The notes under the pieces are model-generated. The model was not told the origin of the DNA and ran no database searches. It saw only the letters and a program-made list of their open reading frames with translations. Both the position numbers and the translations under genes were made by a program. A DNA stretch of 48,396 nucleotides from an uncultured Rhodospirillaceae bacterium (GTDB lineage: Bacteria; Pseudomonadota; Alphaproteobacteria; Azospirillales; Azospirillaceae), in assembly GCA_937927415.1 (NCBI GenBank), contig CALBDS010000058.1, positions 1-48,396 of the forward strand, in the 5' to 3' direction. Below, in pieces: positions 32,014 to 41,183 of the stretch; the stretch's first letter is position 1, and each line of letters opens with the position of its first letter.

Positions 32014-33969
32014 TTACCCCAACAGTTCCGGCCGCCCGCGGAACTGGTCGAGCGCGTCGGGGTTGGCCAGAGCCTCGGTGTTCTTGATGGCGCGGTTGTG
32101 CACGGCGTCGCGCACCGCCAGTTCGGTGATCTTGCCCGAACGGGTACGGGGGATGTCGGTCACCGGAATGATGCGCGCCGGCACGTGGCGCGGCGAGCAA
32201 TTGTCGCGGATGCGGCGGCGGATGGTGTCCTCCAGCGCCTTGTCCAGCGTCAGGCCGGGGCGCAGCACCACGAACAGCACCACCCGCACGTCGCCATCCC
32301 AATCCTGGCCGATGCACACCGCTTCCAGGATTTCCGGCAACTGTTCCACCTGGCGGTAGATTTCGGCGGTGCCGATGCGCACCCCGCCGGGGTTCAGCAC
32401 CGCGTCCGACCGGCCATAGATCACCCAACCGCCGTGCGGCGTCTGTTCGATGAAATCGCCGTGGTGCCAGACGTTGGGGAACCGCTCGAAATAGGCCGCG
32501 CGGCAGCGCGCCCCGTCCGGGTCGTTCCAGAAACCGACCGGCATGGACGGGAACGGCTTGACGCACACCAGCTCGCCCTTTTCCCCGCGCACCGGATGGC
32601 CGTCGTCGCTGTAGGCCTCCACCGCCATGCCCAGGCCACGGGTCTGGATCTCGCCCTTCCACACCGGCAGCACCGGGCTGCCCAGCACGAAACAGCCCAT
32701 GATGTCCGTGCCGCCGGAGATGGACGCGAGGTGCAGGTCCCGCTTGATCCCCTGATAGACGAAATCGAAATTCTCCGGCATCAGCGGCGAGCCGGTCGAG
32801 GTCAGCGTGCGCACGCTGGACAGGTCATGGGTGCTGATCGGGGTCAGCCCGCTCTTTTCCAGCGACTGGATGAACTTGGCCGAGGTGCCGAACAGCGTGA
32901 CCTTTTCCGCATCGGCATAGTCGAACAGGATGGAGCCGTCGGGGTGGAACGGCGAGCCGTCGTACAGGCACAGCGTGGTGCCGCTGGCCAGCCCGCTCAT
33001 CAGCCAGTTCCACATCATCCACCCGCAGGTGGTGAAGTAGAAGAAGCGGTCGCCCGGCGCCAGATCGCAGTGCAGCCGGTGTTCCTTGATGTGCTGGAGC
33101 AGCGTGCCGCCGGCCCCGTGCACGATGCACTTGGGCTTGCCGGTGGTGCCGGAGGAATAGAGGATCGCCAGCGGATGGTTGAACGGCATCCGCTCGAACA
33201 CCGGCTCCGCCGCGGCGTGGGGGGCGAGGAAATCGCGGTAGGCCACCCCGCGCGGCACCACGCCCGCGTCCGCATCGGCGTTCACATAGGGCACGACCAC
33301 GGCGTGGATGATGGTGGGCAATTCCCGCATCACCTCCGCCGCCTTGGCCCGCACGTCGTGGGCCTTGCCGGCGTAGTAATAGCCGTCGGGGACGAACAGC
33401 ACCTTCGGCTCGATCTGGCCGAAACGGTCAACCACCCCCTGCACCCCGAAATCGGGGGAGCACGACGACCACACGCCCCCCAGCGACACCGTGGCCAGCA
33501 TGGCCGCCAGGGTTTCCGGCATATTGGGCATATAGGCCGCCACCCGGTCGCCCGGCCCCACCCCCGCGGCGCGCAACGCCTGCTGCAGGCGGGACACCTC
33601 GGCCTTCAGCTCCGCCCCGCTCCAGCGGCGCTTCACCTTGTCCTCGCCCCAGAACACCACGGCATCGCCCGCCGGGGCGGCGGCCAGCAGGTTTTCGGCG
33701 TAGTTCAGCCGCGCCTCGGGGAACCACTGCGCCCCCGGCATGCGGTCGCCGTCGGCCAGCACCACGGTCCCCGGATCGCCGACCACCCCGGCCCAATCCC
33801 ACAGGAAGCGCCAGAAATCCTCCGGCCTGGCCACCGACCAGTCCCACAGGGCATCGTAATCGGCCAGGGTGAGGCCGAAGCGCGCGTTGGCGTCGGCGCG
33901 GAAACGGGTGACGGCGGCCTGTTCGATCCGCGCCGGCGACGGTTGCCACAACGGTGCTGCTTCGCTCAA
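32014..33969 (-). CDS. Acetoacetyl-CoA synthetase
   Basis: This enzyme activates acetoacetate with ATP and CoA, linking ketone bodies and polyhydroxybutyrate breakdown to the acetyl-CoA pool. I choose the TTG at 33969 because GGGAGGA stands six bases upstream; this gives 651 residues, the family norm, whereas the upstream frame (to 34050) is unsupported. The adenylate-forming motifs are present: YSSGTTGKPKCIVHG (around 270), SGGTDIMGCFVLG, GRSDAVLNPGGVRIGTAEIY and RTRSGKITE with its catalytic lysine. Symbol usage varies (aacS/acsA), so I give none. Confidence 0.94.
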   Translation of the reverse strand: MSEAAPLWQPSPARIEQAAVTRFRADANARFGLTLADYDALWDWSVARPEDFWRFLWDWAGVVGDPGTVVLADGDRMPGAQWFPEARLNYAENLLAAAPAGDAVVFWGEDKVKRRWSGAELKAEVSRLQQALRAAGVGPGDRVAAYMPNMPETLAAMLATVSLGGVWSSCSPDFGVQGVVDRFGQIEPKVLFVPDGYYYAGKAHDVRAKAAEVMRELPTIIHAVVVPYVNADADAGVVPRGVAYRDFLAPHAAAEPVFERMPFNHPLAILYSSGTTGKPKCIVHGAGGTLLQHIKEHRLHCDLAPGDRFFYFTTCGWMMWNWLMSGLASGTTLCLYDGSPFHPDGSILFDYADAEKVTLFGTSAKFIQSLEKSGLTPISTHDLSSVRTLTSTGSPLMPENFDFVYQGIKRDLHLASISGGTDIMGCFVLGSPVLPVWKGEIQTRGLGMAVEAYSDDGHPVRGEKGELVCVKPFPSMPVGFWNDPDGARCRAAYFERFPNVWHHGDFIEQTPHGGWVIYGRSDAVLNPGGVRIGTAEIYRQVEQLPEILEAVCIGQDWDGDVRVVLFVVLRPGLTLDKALEDTIRRRIRDNCSPRHVPARIIPVTDIPRTRSGKITELAVRDAVHNRAIKNTEALANPDALDQFRGRPELLG

Positions 33970-34164
33970 CTCACATCCTCCCTCGAAAGCTTTTGGGCGG
34001 GCGGGCCTTGGTGGCCGCCCTTGGGTTCGGAAAGCCCCACTATACTCCATCGTATGGTCCCTGTCCGCCCCTCAACCGGCGGGAATGGCGGCCATCACGG
34101 AACTTCCGCCGCCGATCCATGGTTGCATGGGAAACGGCGGCAGCGGAAGGGGAACGGCGCGGCC

Positions 34165-35280
34165 ATGACGGTGATCGGCATATCGGGGTCGTACGGCGGC
34201 CTGAACCTGGGCGACGAGGCCATTCTGACGTCGGCGGTGGAGCAGATGCGCGCCACCGTGCCGGATGTGGAGATCGTCGTCTTCTCCCGCAACGCCGAGC
34301 ACACCCGCGCCGGCCACACGGTGGACCGGGTGGTCAGCCCCCGCGATGCGATGAAGGACGAAATCCAGCCGGAGGTCGAACGCCTGGACCTGCTGCTGCT
34401 GGGCGGCGGCGGCATCCTCTATGACGCGGAGGCGCAGACCTATCTGCGCGAAGCGGTGATTGCCCAGCGCCTGGGCGTGCCCACCGCCACCTTCGCCATC
34501 GGCGTCGGCCCCTTGCGGGCGGCGGCGGAGCGGGACGCGGTGCGCGACGGCATGAACCGCATGCGCGCCATCACCGTGCGGGAATCCTCGGCCAAACGGC
34601 TTCTGGAAGAGATCGGCGTCACCGTGCCGGTGGAGGTCACCGCCGATCCCGCCCTGCTGCTGACCCCCGAACCCTTCACCGACGCCATGCTGGCCGAGGC
34701 CGGCATCCCCCGCAACCGGCCCCTGATCGGGCTGTCGGTGCGCGAACAGGGGGTGGCGGCCCCCGACCTGTCGGCGGCGTCCTATCACAAGCTGCTGGCC
34801 GAAGCCGCCGATTTCATCGTCGAGCGGTTCGAGGCCGATGTGGTGTTCGTGCCCATGGAACGGGCCGACGTGCGCGAGGCGCATCGGGTGATGGGCGAAA
34901 TGACCCTGGCCGAACGCGCCCACCGCCTGACCTACAGCTACACCCCGCGGCAGATCATGGGGCTGATGCAGCATCTGGATCTGGTGCTGGGGATGCGGCT
35001 GCATTTCATGATCTTCGCCGCCGTCACCAACACCCCGCTGATCACATTGCCCTATGCGTCGAAGGTGTCGGATTTCCTGCTGTCGCTGGGGCTGGAGCCG
35101 CGGCCGCTGCACACCACCGCCGGAACGTTCCTGGCCGATCTTGACCGGCTGTGGGACCACCGGGCGGCGCAAAAGGCGCTGCTGCGCGACACCCTTCCCG
35201 CCTTGCAGGAGCGTGCCCGCCGCACCGCCGCCCTGATCGTCGCGGCGGGGAACACCCCGCCCGCTTCCCCCTCTCCCTGA
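34165..35280 (+). CDS. Polysaccharide pyruvyl transferase, CsaB-like
   Basis: Started at the ATG at 34165 (MTVIGISGSYGGLNLGDEAI), this 371-residue protein fits the CsaB/PssM family that transfers pyruvate from phosphoenolpyruvate onto sugars. The GxxNxGDEAIL start, LLLLGGGGILYD (about 76-87), GVGPLR and the C-terminal LVLGMRLHFMIFAA signature are present. In Gram-negatives such enzymes decorate exopolysaccharide. It diverges from acetoacetyl-CoA synthetase and is followed by an FAD oxidoreductase 66 bases on. AAGGGGA precedes the start by about 11 bases. Confidence 0.9.
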   Translation: MTVIGISGSYGGLNLGDEAILTSAVEQMRATVPDVEIVVFSRNAEHTRAGHTVDRVVSPRDAMKDEIQPEVERLDLLLLGGGGILYDAEAQTYLREAVIAQRLGVPTATFAIGVGPLRAAAERDAVRDGMNRMRAITVRESSAKRLLEEIGVTVPVEVTADPALLLTPEPFTDAMLAEAGIPRNRPLIGLSVREQGVAAPDLSAASYHKLLAEAADFIVERFEADVVFVPMERADVREAHRVMGEMTLAERAHRLTYSYTPRQIMGLMQHLDLVLGMRLHFMIFAAVTNTPLITLPYASKVSDFLLSLGLEPRPLHTTAGTFLADLDRLWDHRAAQKALLRDTLPALQERARRTAALIVAAGNTPPASPSP

Positions 35281-35346
35281 CCCTCTCTCCCCCGGATCCC
35301 TTCTCCGCAAACCGGGGGCGTCACAAAACCCGACGGAGTGCCTGCC

Positions 35347-36783
35347 ATGCCTGTCCTATCCGCCCCCGCCCAGCGCGAAACCGTGATGCTGCCGCCCCGG
35401 CGCGCGCTGAAGGCCGCACGCTGCCGGGTTCTGGTGGTTGGGGGCGGCCCCGCGGGGCTGGGTGCCGCCATGGGGGCCGCCCAGGCCGGGACCGACACCA
35501 TTCTGGTGGAACGCTACGGCTTCCTCGGCGGCAACGCCACGGCCGCATTGGTGATGCCGTGGATGAGCTTCTACACCCAACGCGGATCGGCCACCCATGT
35601 GGACCCCACCCGCCTGATGCCGCAGGACCACGGGCCGGGCGAGCCGGTGGTGGGGGGCGCGCTGGCCACGGTGCTGGGGCGGCTCTACGCCATCGGCGGG
35701 GCGATTCCCCCGTCCGCCGACACCGGCTTCACCGTGCCCTTCGATCCCGAGGTGCTGAAACCCGCCCTGCAAAGCGTGCTGGACGACCTGGGCGTGCGGG
35801 TGCTGCTGCACGCCTTTGCCTCCGGCGTCACAGGCGACACCGGGCACCCCACCGGCGTGGTGTTCGAAAGCAAGTCCGGCCCGCTGGTGATCGAGGCCGA
35901 CGTCATCGTGGACGCCACCGGCGACGGCGACATCGCCGCCCTGGCCGGCGCCCCCTATGACGTGGGCCGGGACGAGGACGGGCTGGCCCAGCCGATGACG
36001 CTGATGTTCCGCATGATGGATTTCGACCACACCGCCTTCAACGCCTACATCGGGGAGAACCCCGGACAATGGCGGGGGGTGCATGGGTTGTGGGATCTGG
36101 TGTCCAAGGCCACCGCCGCCGGCGACCTGTCGCTGCCGCGCGAGGATATCCTGTTCTTCGCCACCACCCACGAAGGCGAGGTGGCGCTGAACTGCACCCG
36201 CGTCACCGGCGCCATGGGCACCAACGTGTGGGATCTGACGCGGGCGGAATGGGAAAGCCACCGGCAGATGGCCCAGATCGCCGCCTTCATGCAGAAATAC
36301 GTCCCCGGTTTCGCCGGATCCCACCTGTGCCAGAGCGGGGTCCAGGTGGGGGTGCGCGAAACGCGGCGGATCCGCGGCGCCTATACCATGACCGGCGCCG
36401 ACGTGTTGGACGCCCGCAAATTCCCCGACGCCATCGCCCGCGGCACCTATCCCGTGGACATCCACAACCCCACGGGCAAGGGCACCCGGCTCGACCGGCT
36501 GCCGGCGGGGGAATGGTACGAAATCCCCCTGGGCTGCCTGCTGCCGCAGGAGGTTGACCGGCTGCTGGTGGCGGGCCGCTGCATTTCCGGAACCCACGAG
36601 GCCCATTCCTCCTACCGCGTCACCCCCACCTGCATGGCGACGGGTCAGGCCGCGGGCGTGACCGCCGCCCTGGCCGCCGGGGCGGGCGAGCGGCCCTCCG
36701 CCGTTCCGGTGGGGGCGGTCCAGCGGGAACTGTTGCGGCAGGGGGCGCTGCTGCGGTCGCCGCTGGAGGATGCGGCGGACTAA
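35347..36783 (+). CDS. FAD-dependent oxidoreductase
   Basis: This 478-residue protein belongs to the FAD_oxidored group. It shows an N-terminal Rossmann motif VLVVGGGPAGLGAAMGAA (about 27-44), the LVERYGFLGGNATAAL segment conserved in the group, and the C-terminal VAGRCISGTHEAHSSYR with CMATGQAAG. I start at the ATG at 35347, eight bases after ACGGAG. The substrate is not known; such enzymes often sit in degradation or secondary pathways. The C-terminal half lacks any extra domain. It is probably cytoplasmic. Confidence 0.9.
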   Translation: MPVLSAPAQRETVMLPPRRALKAARCRVLVVGGGPAGLGAAMGAAQAGTDTILVERYGFLGGNATAALVMPWMSFYTQRGSATHVDPTRLMPQDHGPGEPVVGGALATVLGRLYAIGGAIPPSADTGFTVPFDPEVLKPALQSVLDDLGVRVLLHAFASGVTGDTGHPTGVVFESKSGPLVIEADVIVDATGDGDIAALAGAPYDVGRDEDGLAQPMTLMFRMMDFDHTAFNAYIGENPGQWRGVHGLWDLVSKATAAGDLSLPREDILFFATTHEGEVALNCTRVTGAMGTNVWDLTRAEWESHRQMAQIAAFMQKYVPGFAGSHLCQSGVQVGVRETRRIRGAYTMTGADVLDARKFPDAIARGTYPVDIHNPTGKGTRLDRLPAGEWYEIPLGCLLPQEVDRLLVAGRCISGTHEAHSSYRVTPTCMATGQAAGVTAALAAGAGERPSAVPVGAVQRELLRQGALLRSPLEDAAD

Positions 36784-36879
36784 AAAACCCAGCCCGGCTT
36801 AATCCACGTTAAGGCCCAGCCGCTCCGGCGGCGCGACCATCCCGGCACGGCATGATGCATTCCAACGAAGGAGGCCGTC

Positions 36880-37458
36880 ATGGTCGAAACCCCTGTCATG
36901 GAAAAACCCGCCGAGGGCAAAACGGCTGTGGAAAAGCCGGCTCCGGAAAAGACCCCTGCCCCGTGGTCCCAGTCGTGGCTGTCGCAGCCGTGGATGACGT
37001 TGCGCGACGATTTCAACCGCCTGTTCGATGAAACCACCGCCTTGTTCCGCCAGCCGTGGGGTGGACGGGCAGCACTGGACCAGGATCCGCTGTTCCGCTT
37101 CGACACCGACATGGCCGTCATGGCCCCGGCTACCGAAGTGGAGGAAAAGGAGGACAGCTACCGCATCACCCTGGAACTGCCGGGCATGGATGAAAAGGCG
37201 GTCACCGCCACCGTGCAGGACGGCGTGCTGACGGTGAGGGCCGAGAAGAAGGACGAACGGGAAGAAAAGAGCGCCGGCCGCGTGATGTCCGAACGGCGTT
37301 ACGGCATGTACGCCCGGTCCTTCGCCCTGCCGGCCGATGTGGACACCGACGGCATCACCGCCGCCATGAAGCACGGCGTCCTGGCGTTGACTCTGCCCCG
37401 GAAGGCCGCTCCGGCGGCCGGCGAAACGGGCCGCGCCGTGCCCATCACCGGGGCGTGA
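36880..37458 (+). CDS. Hsp20/alpha-crystallin small heat-shock protein
   Basis: This 192-residue holdase chaperone has a Pro/Glu/Lys-rich N-terminal extension (1-30), then WMTLRDDFNRLFDETTALF. The alpha-crystallin domain follows, with EEKEDSYRITLELPGMDEKA, VTVRAEKK-like strands and the closing GVLALTLPR. It binds unfolded proteins during heat stress, probably under RpoH control. AAGGAGG is seven bases before the ATG. The last 14 bases overlap the convergent Fnr-like gene. Confidence 0.94.
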   Translation: MVETPVMEKPAEGKTAVEKPAPEKTPAPWSQSWLSQPWMTLRDDFNRLFDETTALFRQPWGGRAALDQDPLFRFDTDMAVMAPATEVEEKEDSYRITLELPGMDEKAVTATVQDGVLTVRAEKKDEREEKSAGRVMSERRYGMYARSFALPADVDTDGITAAMKHGVLALTLPRKAAPAAGETGRAVPITGA

Positions 37459-38254
37459 GCGTGACGGAGGGGGCATCCGGCTGGGCCAGCGCGCCCAGCC
37501 GGGCCGAATCGAGAATCACCAGTTCACCCTTGTGAAAGTCCAGCAGCCGTTCCTGACGCATCCGTTTGAGCGTGCGGCTGACGTGGACCGAGGTCAGGCC
37601 GGTGGCGTCGGCGATATGAGTCTGGGTCAACGGCACCCGCACCGGCGCCCCCTCCCTTTCCGCCACTTCCTCCCTTTCCGTCGGCGGCGTCAGGCGACGG
37701 TGAAGATCCAGCAACAGGGCGGCGATGCGCCCGCGGGCGTCCTGCCGCCCGACGCTGCACAGATGGTCCCACGCCACCAGGGTTTCCCTCATCGCCAGGG
37801 CGGCGACCCCGCGCGCCAGCGCCGGTGAACGGGCGCAAGCCAGGAAAAAGCCGGCCCGCCCGATCAGGCAGCCGGTGACGGCGGTCATGGTTTCGGCGGT
37901 GTAGGGCATGGCGCCGCCGTCGCTTTCCAGCCCGACCGGCTCCCCCGGCAGGACGAACCGCAGAATCAGCCGCTGGCCGTTGGGAAACTGGCGGTAGATC
38001 TGCACCCAGCCGGTGCGGATGAACAGCACATGGTCCCAGACATCCCCCTGACAGAACAGCATCTGCCCCGCCGGCCGGGAAAACGGCCGCCGGGCCGCCT
38101 CCCCCTCGGCCGCCGTGAAACCACGGCAGGGTGCCCCGTGCGGAGCCGGACAGAGCCGGCATGGCGCCGGACCGGCAGCGTCGGCTCCGGCGGGTGGGGA
38201 AAACGGAACGGCGGATAAGCGGGCGGATGCCCAACGGACGGCGGGGGTGCTCAT
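37445..38254 (-). CDS. Crp/Fnr-family regulator with Fnr-like cysteines
   Basis: This 269-residue protein has an N-terminal cysteine set C32-x2-C35-x7-C43 and a further Cys129 in VTGCLIGR, matching the positions that hold the [4Fe-4S] cluster in FnrN-type oxygen sensors. The cyclic-nucleotide-type beta barrel spans about 50-160, and a C-terminal helix-turn-helix (LTQTHIADATGLTSVHVSRT) follows. In Fnr the recognition helix reads E-x2-S-R; here the glutamate is Val, so the DNA target probably differs. It is divergent from nothing close and converges on hsp20. Confidence 0.9.
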   Translation of the reverse strand: MSTPAVRWASARLSAVPFSPPAGADAAGPAPCRLCPAPHGAPCRGFTAAEGEAARRPFSRPAGQMLFCQGDVWDHVLFIRTGWVQIYRQFPNGQRLILRFVLPGEPVGLESDGGAMPYTAETMTAVTGCLIGRAGFFLACARSPALARGVAALAMRETLVAWDHLCSVGRQDARGRIAALLLDLHRRLTPPTEREEVAEREGAPVRVPLTQTHIADATGLTSVHVSRTLKRMRQERLLDFHKGELVILDSARLGALAQPDAPSVTLTPR

Positions 38255-38377
38255 GGCAGGGGTGTCCCTGACAGCCGGTCCACGACGGATGACCCATCAA
38301 CGGGCCAGGGCGGAAGTCTAAGCCGCCATCCCCCATGGGTCCAGAGAGCGAAAGCCGTACCAGCCGTGCGGAAAAGC

Positions 38378-40450
38378 TCAGGCCACTTCCGCCGCGCAGG
38401 AGGATTGATGCTGGCGGACGAAGGCTTCGAACGCCGCCTGTTCCAGCGGGCGGCTGATGAGATAGCCCTGGATGTTGCGGCACCGCTGGCGCGACAGCAT
38501 GTCGGCCTGGTCCAGCGTCTCCACCCCCTCGGCGATGGTGGCGAAGCCCAGGCTCTCGGCCAGATTGACGATGGTGCTGACGATGGCCGGGTCGGTCGGC
38601 GACTTCACGATGTCGCGCACGAAGCTGCGGTCGATCTTCAGCGTGTCGATGGGGAACCGCTTGAGATAGGCCAGCGAGGAATAGCCGGTGCCGAAATCGT
38701 CGATGGACAGGCGCACGCCGATGTCCTTCAGCCCGTTCAGCAGCCCCACCGCCTTTTCGATGTCGCCGATCATCGCCCCTTCGGTCAGCTCCAGCTCCAC
38801 CAGTTCCGGCGGCACGCCCGAGGCTTCGATCACCGAGCGGACGAACCCCACCAGACGGGCGTCCTGGAACTGGCGGGGCGACAGGTTGACCGATACCACG
38901 CCGACGTCCAGCCCCTCCCGCTGCCATTTGGCCAGCGCGCGGGCGGCGGTCTGCAGGGTCCAGGCGCCGATGTCCCAGATCAGCCCGGTGTCCTCGGCCA
39001 GCGGAATGAACTCCGCCGGCGACACCAGCCCGCGCACCGGGTGGCGCCAGCGGATCAGCGCCTCCGCCCCGATGATGCGGCGGTGGGGCATCTGCACCTT
39101 GGGCTGATAGAACAGCTCGAACTCGTCGGTCCCGATGGCGCGGCGCAGGTCGCTTTCCAGATTGAGATGGTATCCGGTGCGGTCGCGCATGGTGTGGTCG
39201 TATTCCACCCAGCGCCGCCCCGGATCACGCTTGGCGTGGTACATGGCCAGATCGGCGTTGCGCAGCAACTGGTCGGCCGTGTCCCCGTCGTCGGGGTAGA
39301 AGGCGATGCCGACCGACGCCCCGCAATAGATCTCCTGCCCATGGACGGTGAACGGCTCGCTCATGGAATAGAGGATCTTTTCCGCCAGCCGCGAACCGGC
39401 CTTGCGGTCGGCGGCATCGGGGGCAACCACCAGGAACTCGTCGCCGCCCAGCCGCCCCACGGTGTCGGACACGCGGGTGCAGTTGCGCAGGCGCCGGGCC
39501 ACCAGCTTCAGCAACTCGTCGCCGGCCTGATGGCCCAGCGTGTCGTTCACCTGCTTGAAACGGTTGAGGTCGATGAAGGCCAGCGCCACCTTGGTCGGGC
39601 CGCGCTGGGTGCGCAGAATGGCCTCTTCCAGCCGCTCGCAGGCCAGCCAGCGGTTGGGCAGGTCGGTCAGCCGGTCGAAGCTGGCCTGATAGCGGATCTG
39701 GTGTTCCTGGAACTTGCGCTGGCTGATGTCGGCGATGGTCAGCACGTAATGCTCCATCTGCCCCGACGGCGAGGTCACCGCCGTCACCGAAAGCTGGGCG
39801 GCGAAACCCTCGCCCGTGCGGCGGAAGCTCGCCACCTCCCCCTGCCAGCGGCCGGTGTGGGAGGCGGTGTCCCAAATGCTCTCGATGAAGGCGCGCTCGT
39901 GGGCGCCCGGCTGGAACAGCACCAGCGGCTGGCCCACCAGCTCCTCGGTGTCATAGCCGCTGATGGCGAGATAGGCGGGGTTGACCGCCTGCACCCGCAG
40001 GGCCGGATCGGCGATCAGGATACCGTCGGCCACCGAGGCGAAGACCGTGGCCAGCAGGCGGATCTTCTCCTCGTGCTGCTTGCGCTCGGTGATGTCCTGG
40101 ACGGTGCCTTCGTAGAAACGGATGTTGCCGGCGGGATCGCGCACGCAGCGCGCGTTCTCCGAAATCCAGATGACCGTGCCGTCGCGGCGGAAGACGCGGG
40201 CCTCGAAACTGTGCACCACCCCCTGGCTTTCCATCAGGTGGGCGAAGGCTTCGCGGCGACCGGGATCAACGTAAAGCTGCCCGGCGATGTCGGTCAGATT
40301 CTGGACCAGATCATGGGGGTCGGTGTAACCGTAAATCCGGGCCAGGGCGGGATTGACGCGGATGTAACGCCCGTCAATCGTGGTCTGGTAAATACCCTCG
40401 ACGGCGTTCTCGAAAATGCTGCGGTACTGTTCTTCGGTCTCGTGGCTCAT
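38378..40450 (-). CDS. PAS-PAS-GGDEF-EAL cyclic-di-GMP signalling protein
   Basis: Started at 40450 (MSHETEEQYRSIFENAVEGI), the 690-residue protein has two PAS domains (about 1-125 and 130-255). A GGDEF domain follows with intact RLGGDEFLV, preceded by the inhibitory RxxD site at exactly the expected spacing (RVSD-x5-GGDEF). The EAL domain has GAEALIRWRHP, NLSPRQF, ELTEG, DDFGTGYSSL and LKIDRSFV all kept. Both synthesis and hydrolysis of c-di-GMP are therefore possible. There is no membrane helix, so it is cytoplasmic. It probably controls motility or biofilm formation. Confidence 0.94.
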   Translation of the reverse strand: MSHETEEQYRSIFENAVEGIYQTTIDGRYIRVNPALARIYGYTDPHDLVQNLTDIAGQLYVDPGRREAFAHLMESQGVVHSFEARVFRRDGTVIWISENARCVRDPAGNIRFYEGTVQDITERKQHEEKIRLLATVFASVADGILIADPALRVQAVNPAYLAISGYDTEELVGQPLVLFQPGAHERAFIESIWDTASHTGRWQGEVASFRRTGEGFAAQLSVTAVTSPSGQMEHYVLTIADISQRKFQEHQIRYQASFDRLTDLPNRWLACERLEEAILRTQRGPTKVALAFIDLNRFKQVNDTLGHQAGDELLKLVARRLRNCTRVSDTVGRLGGDEFLVVAPDAADRKAGSRLAEKILYSMSEPFTVHGQEIYCGASVGIAFYPDDGDTADQLLRNADLAMYHAKRDPGRRWVEYDHTMRDRTGYHLNLESDLRRAIGTDEFELFYQPKVQMPHRRIIGAEALIRWRHPVRGLVSPAEFIPLAEDTGLIWDIGAWTLQTAARALAKWQREGLDVGVVSVNLSPRQFQDARLVGFVRSVIEASGVPPELVELELTEGAMIGDIEKAVGLLNGLKDIGVRLSIDDFGTGYSSLAYLKRFPIDTLKIDRSFVRDIVKSPTDPAIVSTIVNLAESLGFATIAEGVETLDQADMLSRQRCRNIQGYLISRPLEQAAFEAFVRQHQSSCAAEVA

Positions 40451-40555
40451 GGTCCGGCCACCTTCCGATGCAGTGTACATGCCTTCGGCGAACAGCATTT
40501 TGCGAACCTGGACCCAATGACCATATGGCCACCTCCCCGTTGCGCCGCAATAAAG

Positions 40556-40585
40556 ATTTAACGGCTCCCGCGAGGCGGCGGTCAA
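40556..40585 (-). promoter_or_regulatory. Possible promoter of the GGDEF-EAL gene
   Basis: On the minus strand TTGACC (40580-40585) and TTAAAT (40556-40561) are 18 bases apart, about 105 bases before the start. The rest of the gap to 40707 is A/T-rich with nothing else recognised. Confidence 0.45.
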
Positions 40586-40707
40586 GGACTGTGTTGCAAA
40601 ATTTATATCAAAGAAAGGAAAATATTAGACGAAGGGCACGGTTTTCCGGCACGGCGCCCCTGCCTTTCGGTCATGGCTGGTCATAGCCTATCCAGCCGGG
40701 TTTGAAA

Positions 40708-40752
40708 AACCCCTTGATCCGTAATAAAAATTCCATGCGGCAGCAAGGGGTT
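40708..40752 (-). terminator. Probable terminator of the zinc-finger gene
   Basis: AACCCCTTG (40708-40716) and CAAGGGGTT (40744-40752) make a 9-bp perfect stem with a long loop, followed on the minus strand by TTTC. The long loop makes it less certain. Confidence 0.45.
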
Positions 40753-40813
40753 CCGCCCCCGCGGACCGGGAGGGCGCCGCCGCCGGAACGGGCCGGCACC
40801 GGCGCCGGTCCGG

Positions 40814-40996
40814 TCAATGGCCGTGGCCGCCCGCCTTGGAGCCGGGCTTCAGCACGAACACGCGCGAGCAGTAGGGGCACTCGACTCGGCCGTTCTTTTC
40901 CAGGGTCAGATAGACCGTGGGATGGCCGAGCGATCCGCCGCCGCCGTCGCACCCAACCGTAGGCGTATCCACTTCGATGGTTTCGATGGGCTGCAT
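40814..40996 (-). CDS. Zinc-finger domain protein (zf-CHCC, NDUFS6-like)
   Basis: I start at the ATG at 40996 (MQPIETIEVD) because GGGGGA lies nine bases upstream; an ATG at 41005 is possible. The 60-residue protein has the CHCC zinc-binding pattern: Cys in VGCDGG, His in LGHPTVYLTL, and the pair CPYC in RVECPYCSRVFVLKPGS. It ends in HGH. This is the family related to the complex I subunit NDUFS6 and common in alphaproteobacteria. It is soluble. Confidence 0.88.
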   Translation of the reverse strand: MQPIETIEVDTPTVGCDGGGGSLGHPTVYLTLEKNGRVECPYCSRVFVLKPGSKAGGHGH

Positions 40997-41183
40997 GGCA
41001 GGCATTCCCCCTTTTGTCTCATGCGGGATGATCGGCGCTTCGTCTAGGATGGCGCCGGATGGGGCGGGATGATACCGATCGTGCGTCCGGGTTCAATGGC
41101 CCTCGCACACGGGCGTCCCGGAAATATATGCATGTTGCCCAGCCGGCACCCGCCGGACCGCCGGAACAGGAACGCCGCTTCAG

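Noticed and set aside
36784..36879. RNA thermometer (ROSE element) before hsp20
   Set aside because: The AAGGAGG ribosome site has no clear pairing partner in the short leader, so the typical ROSE hairpin is not seen.
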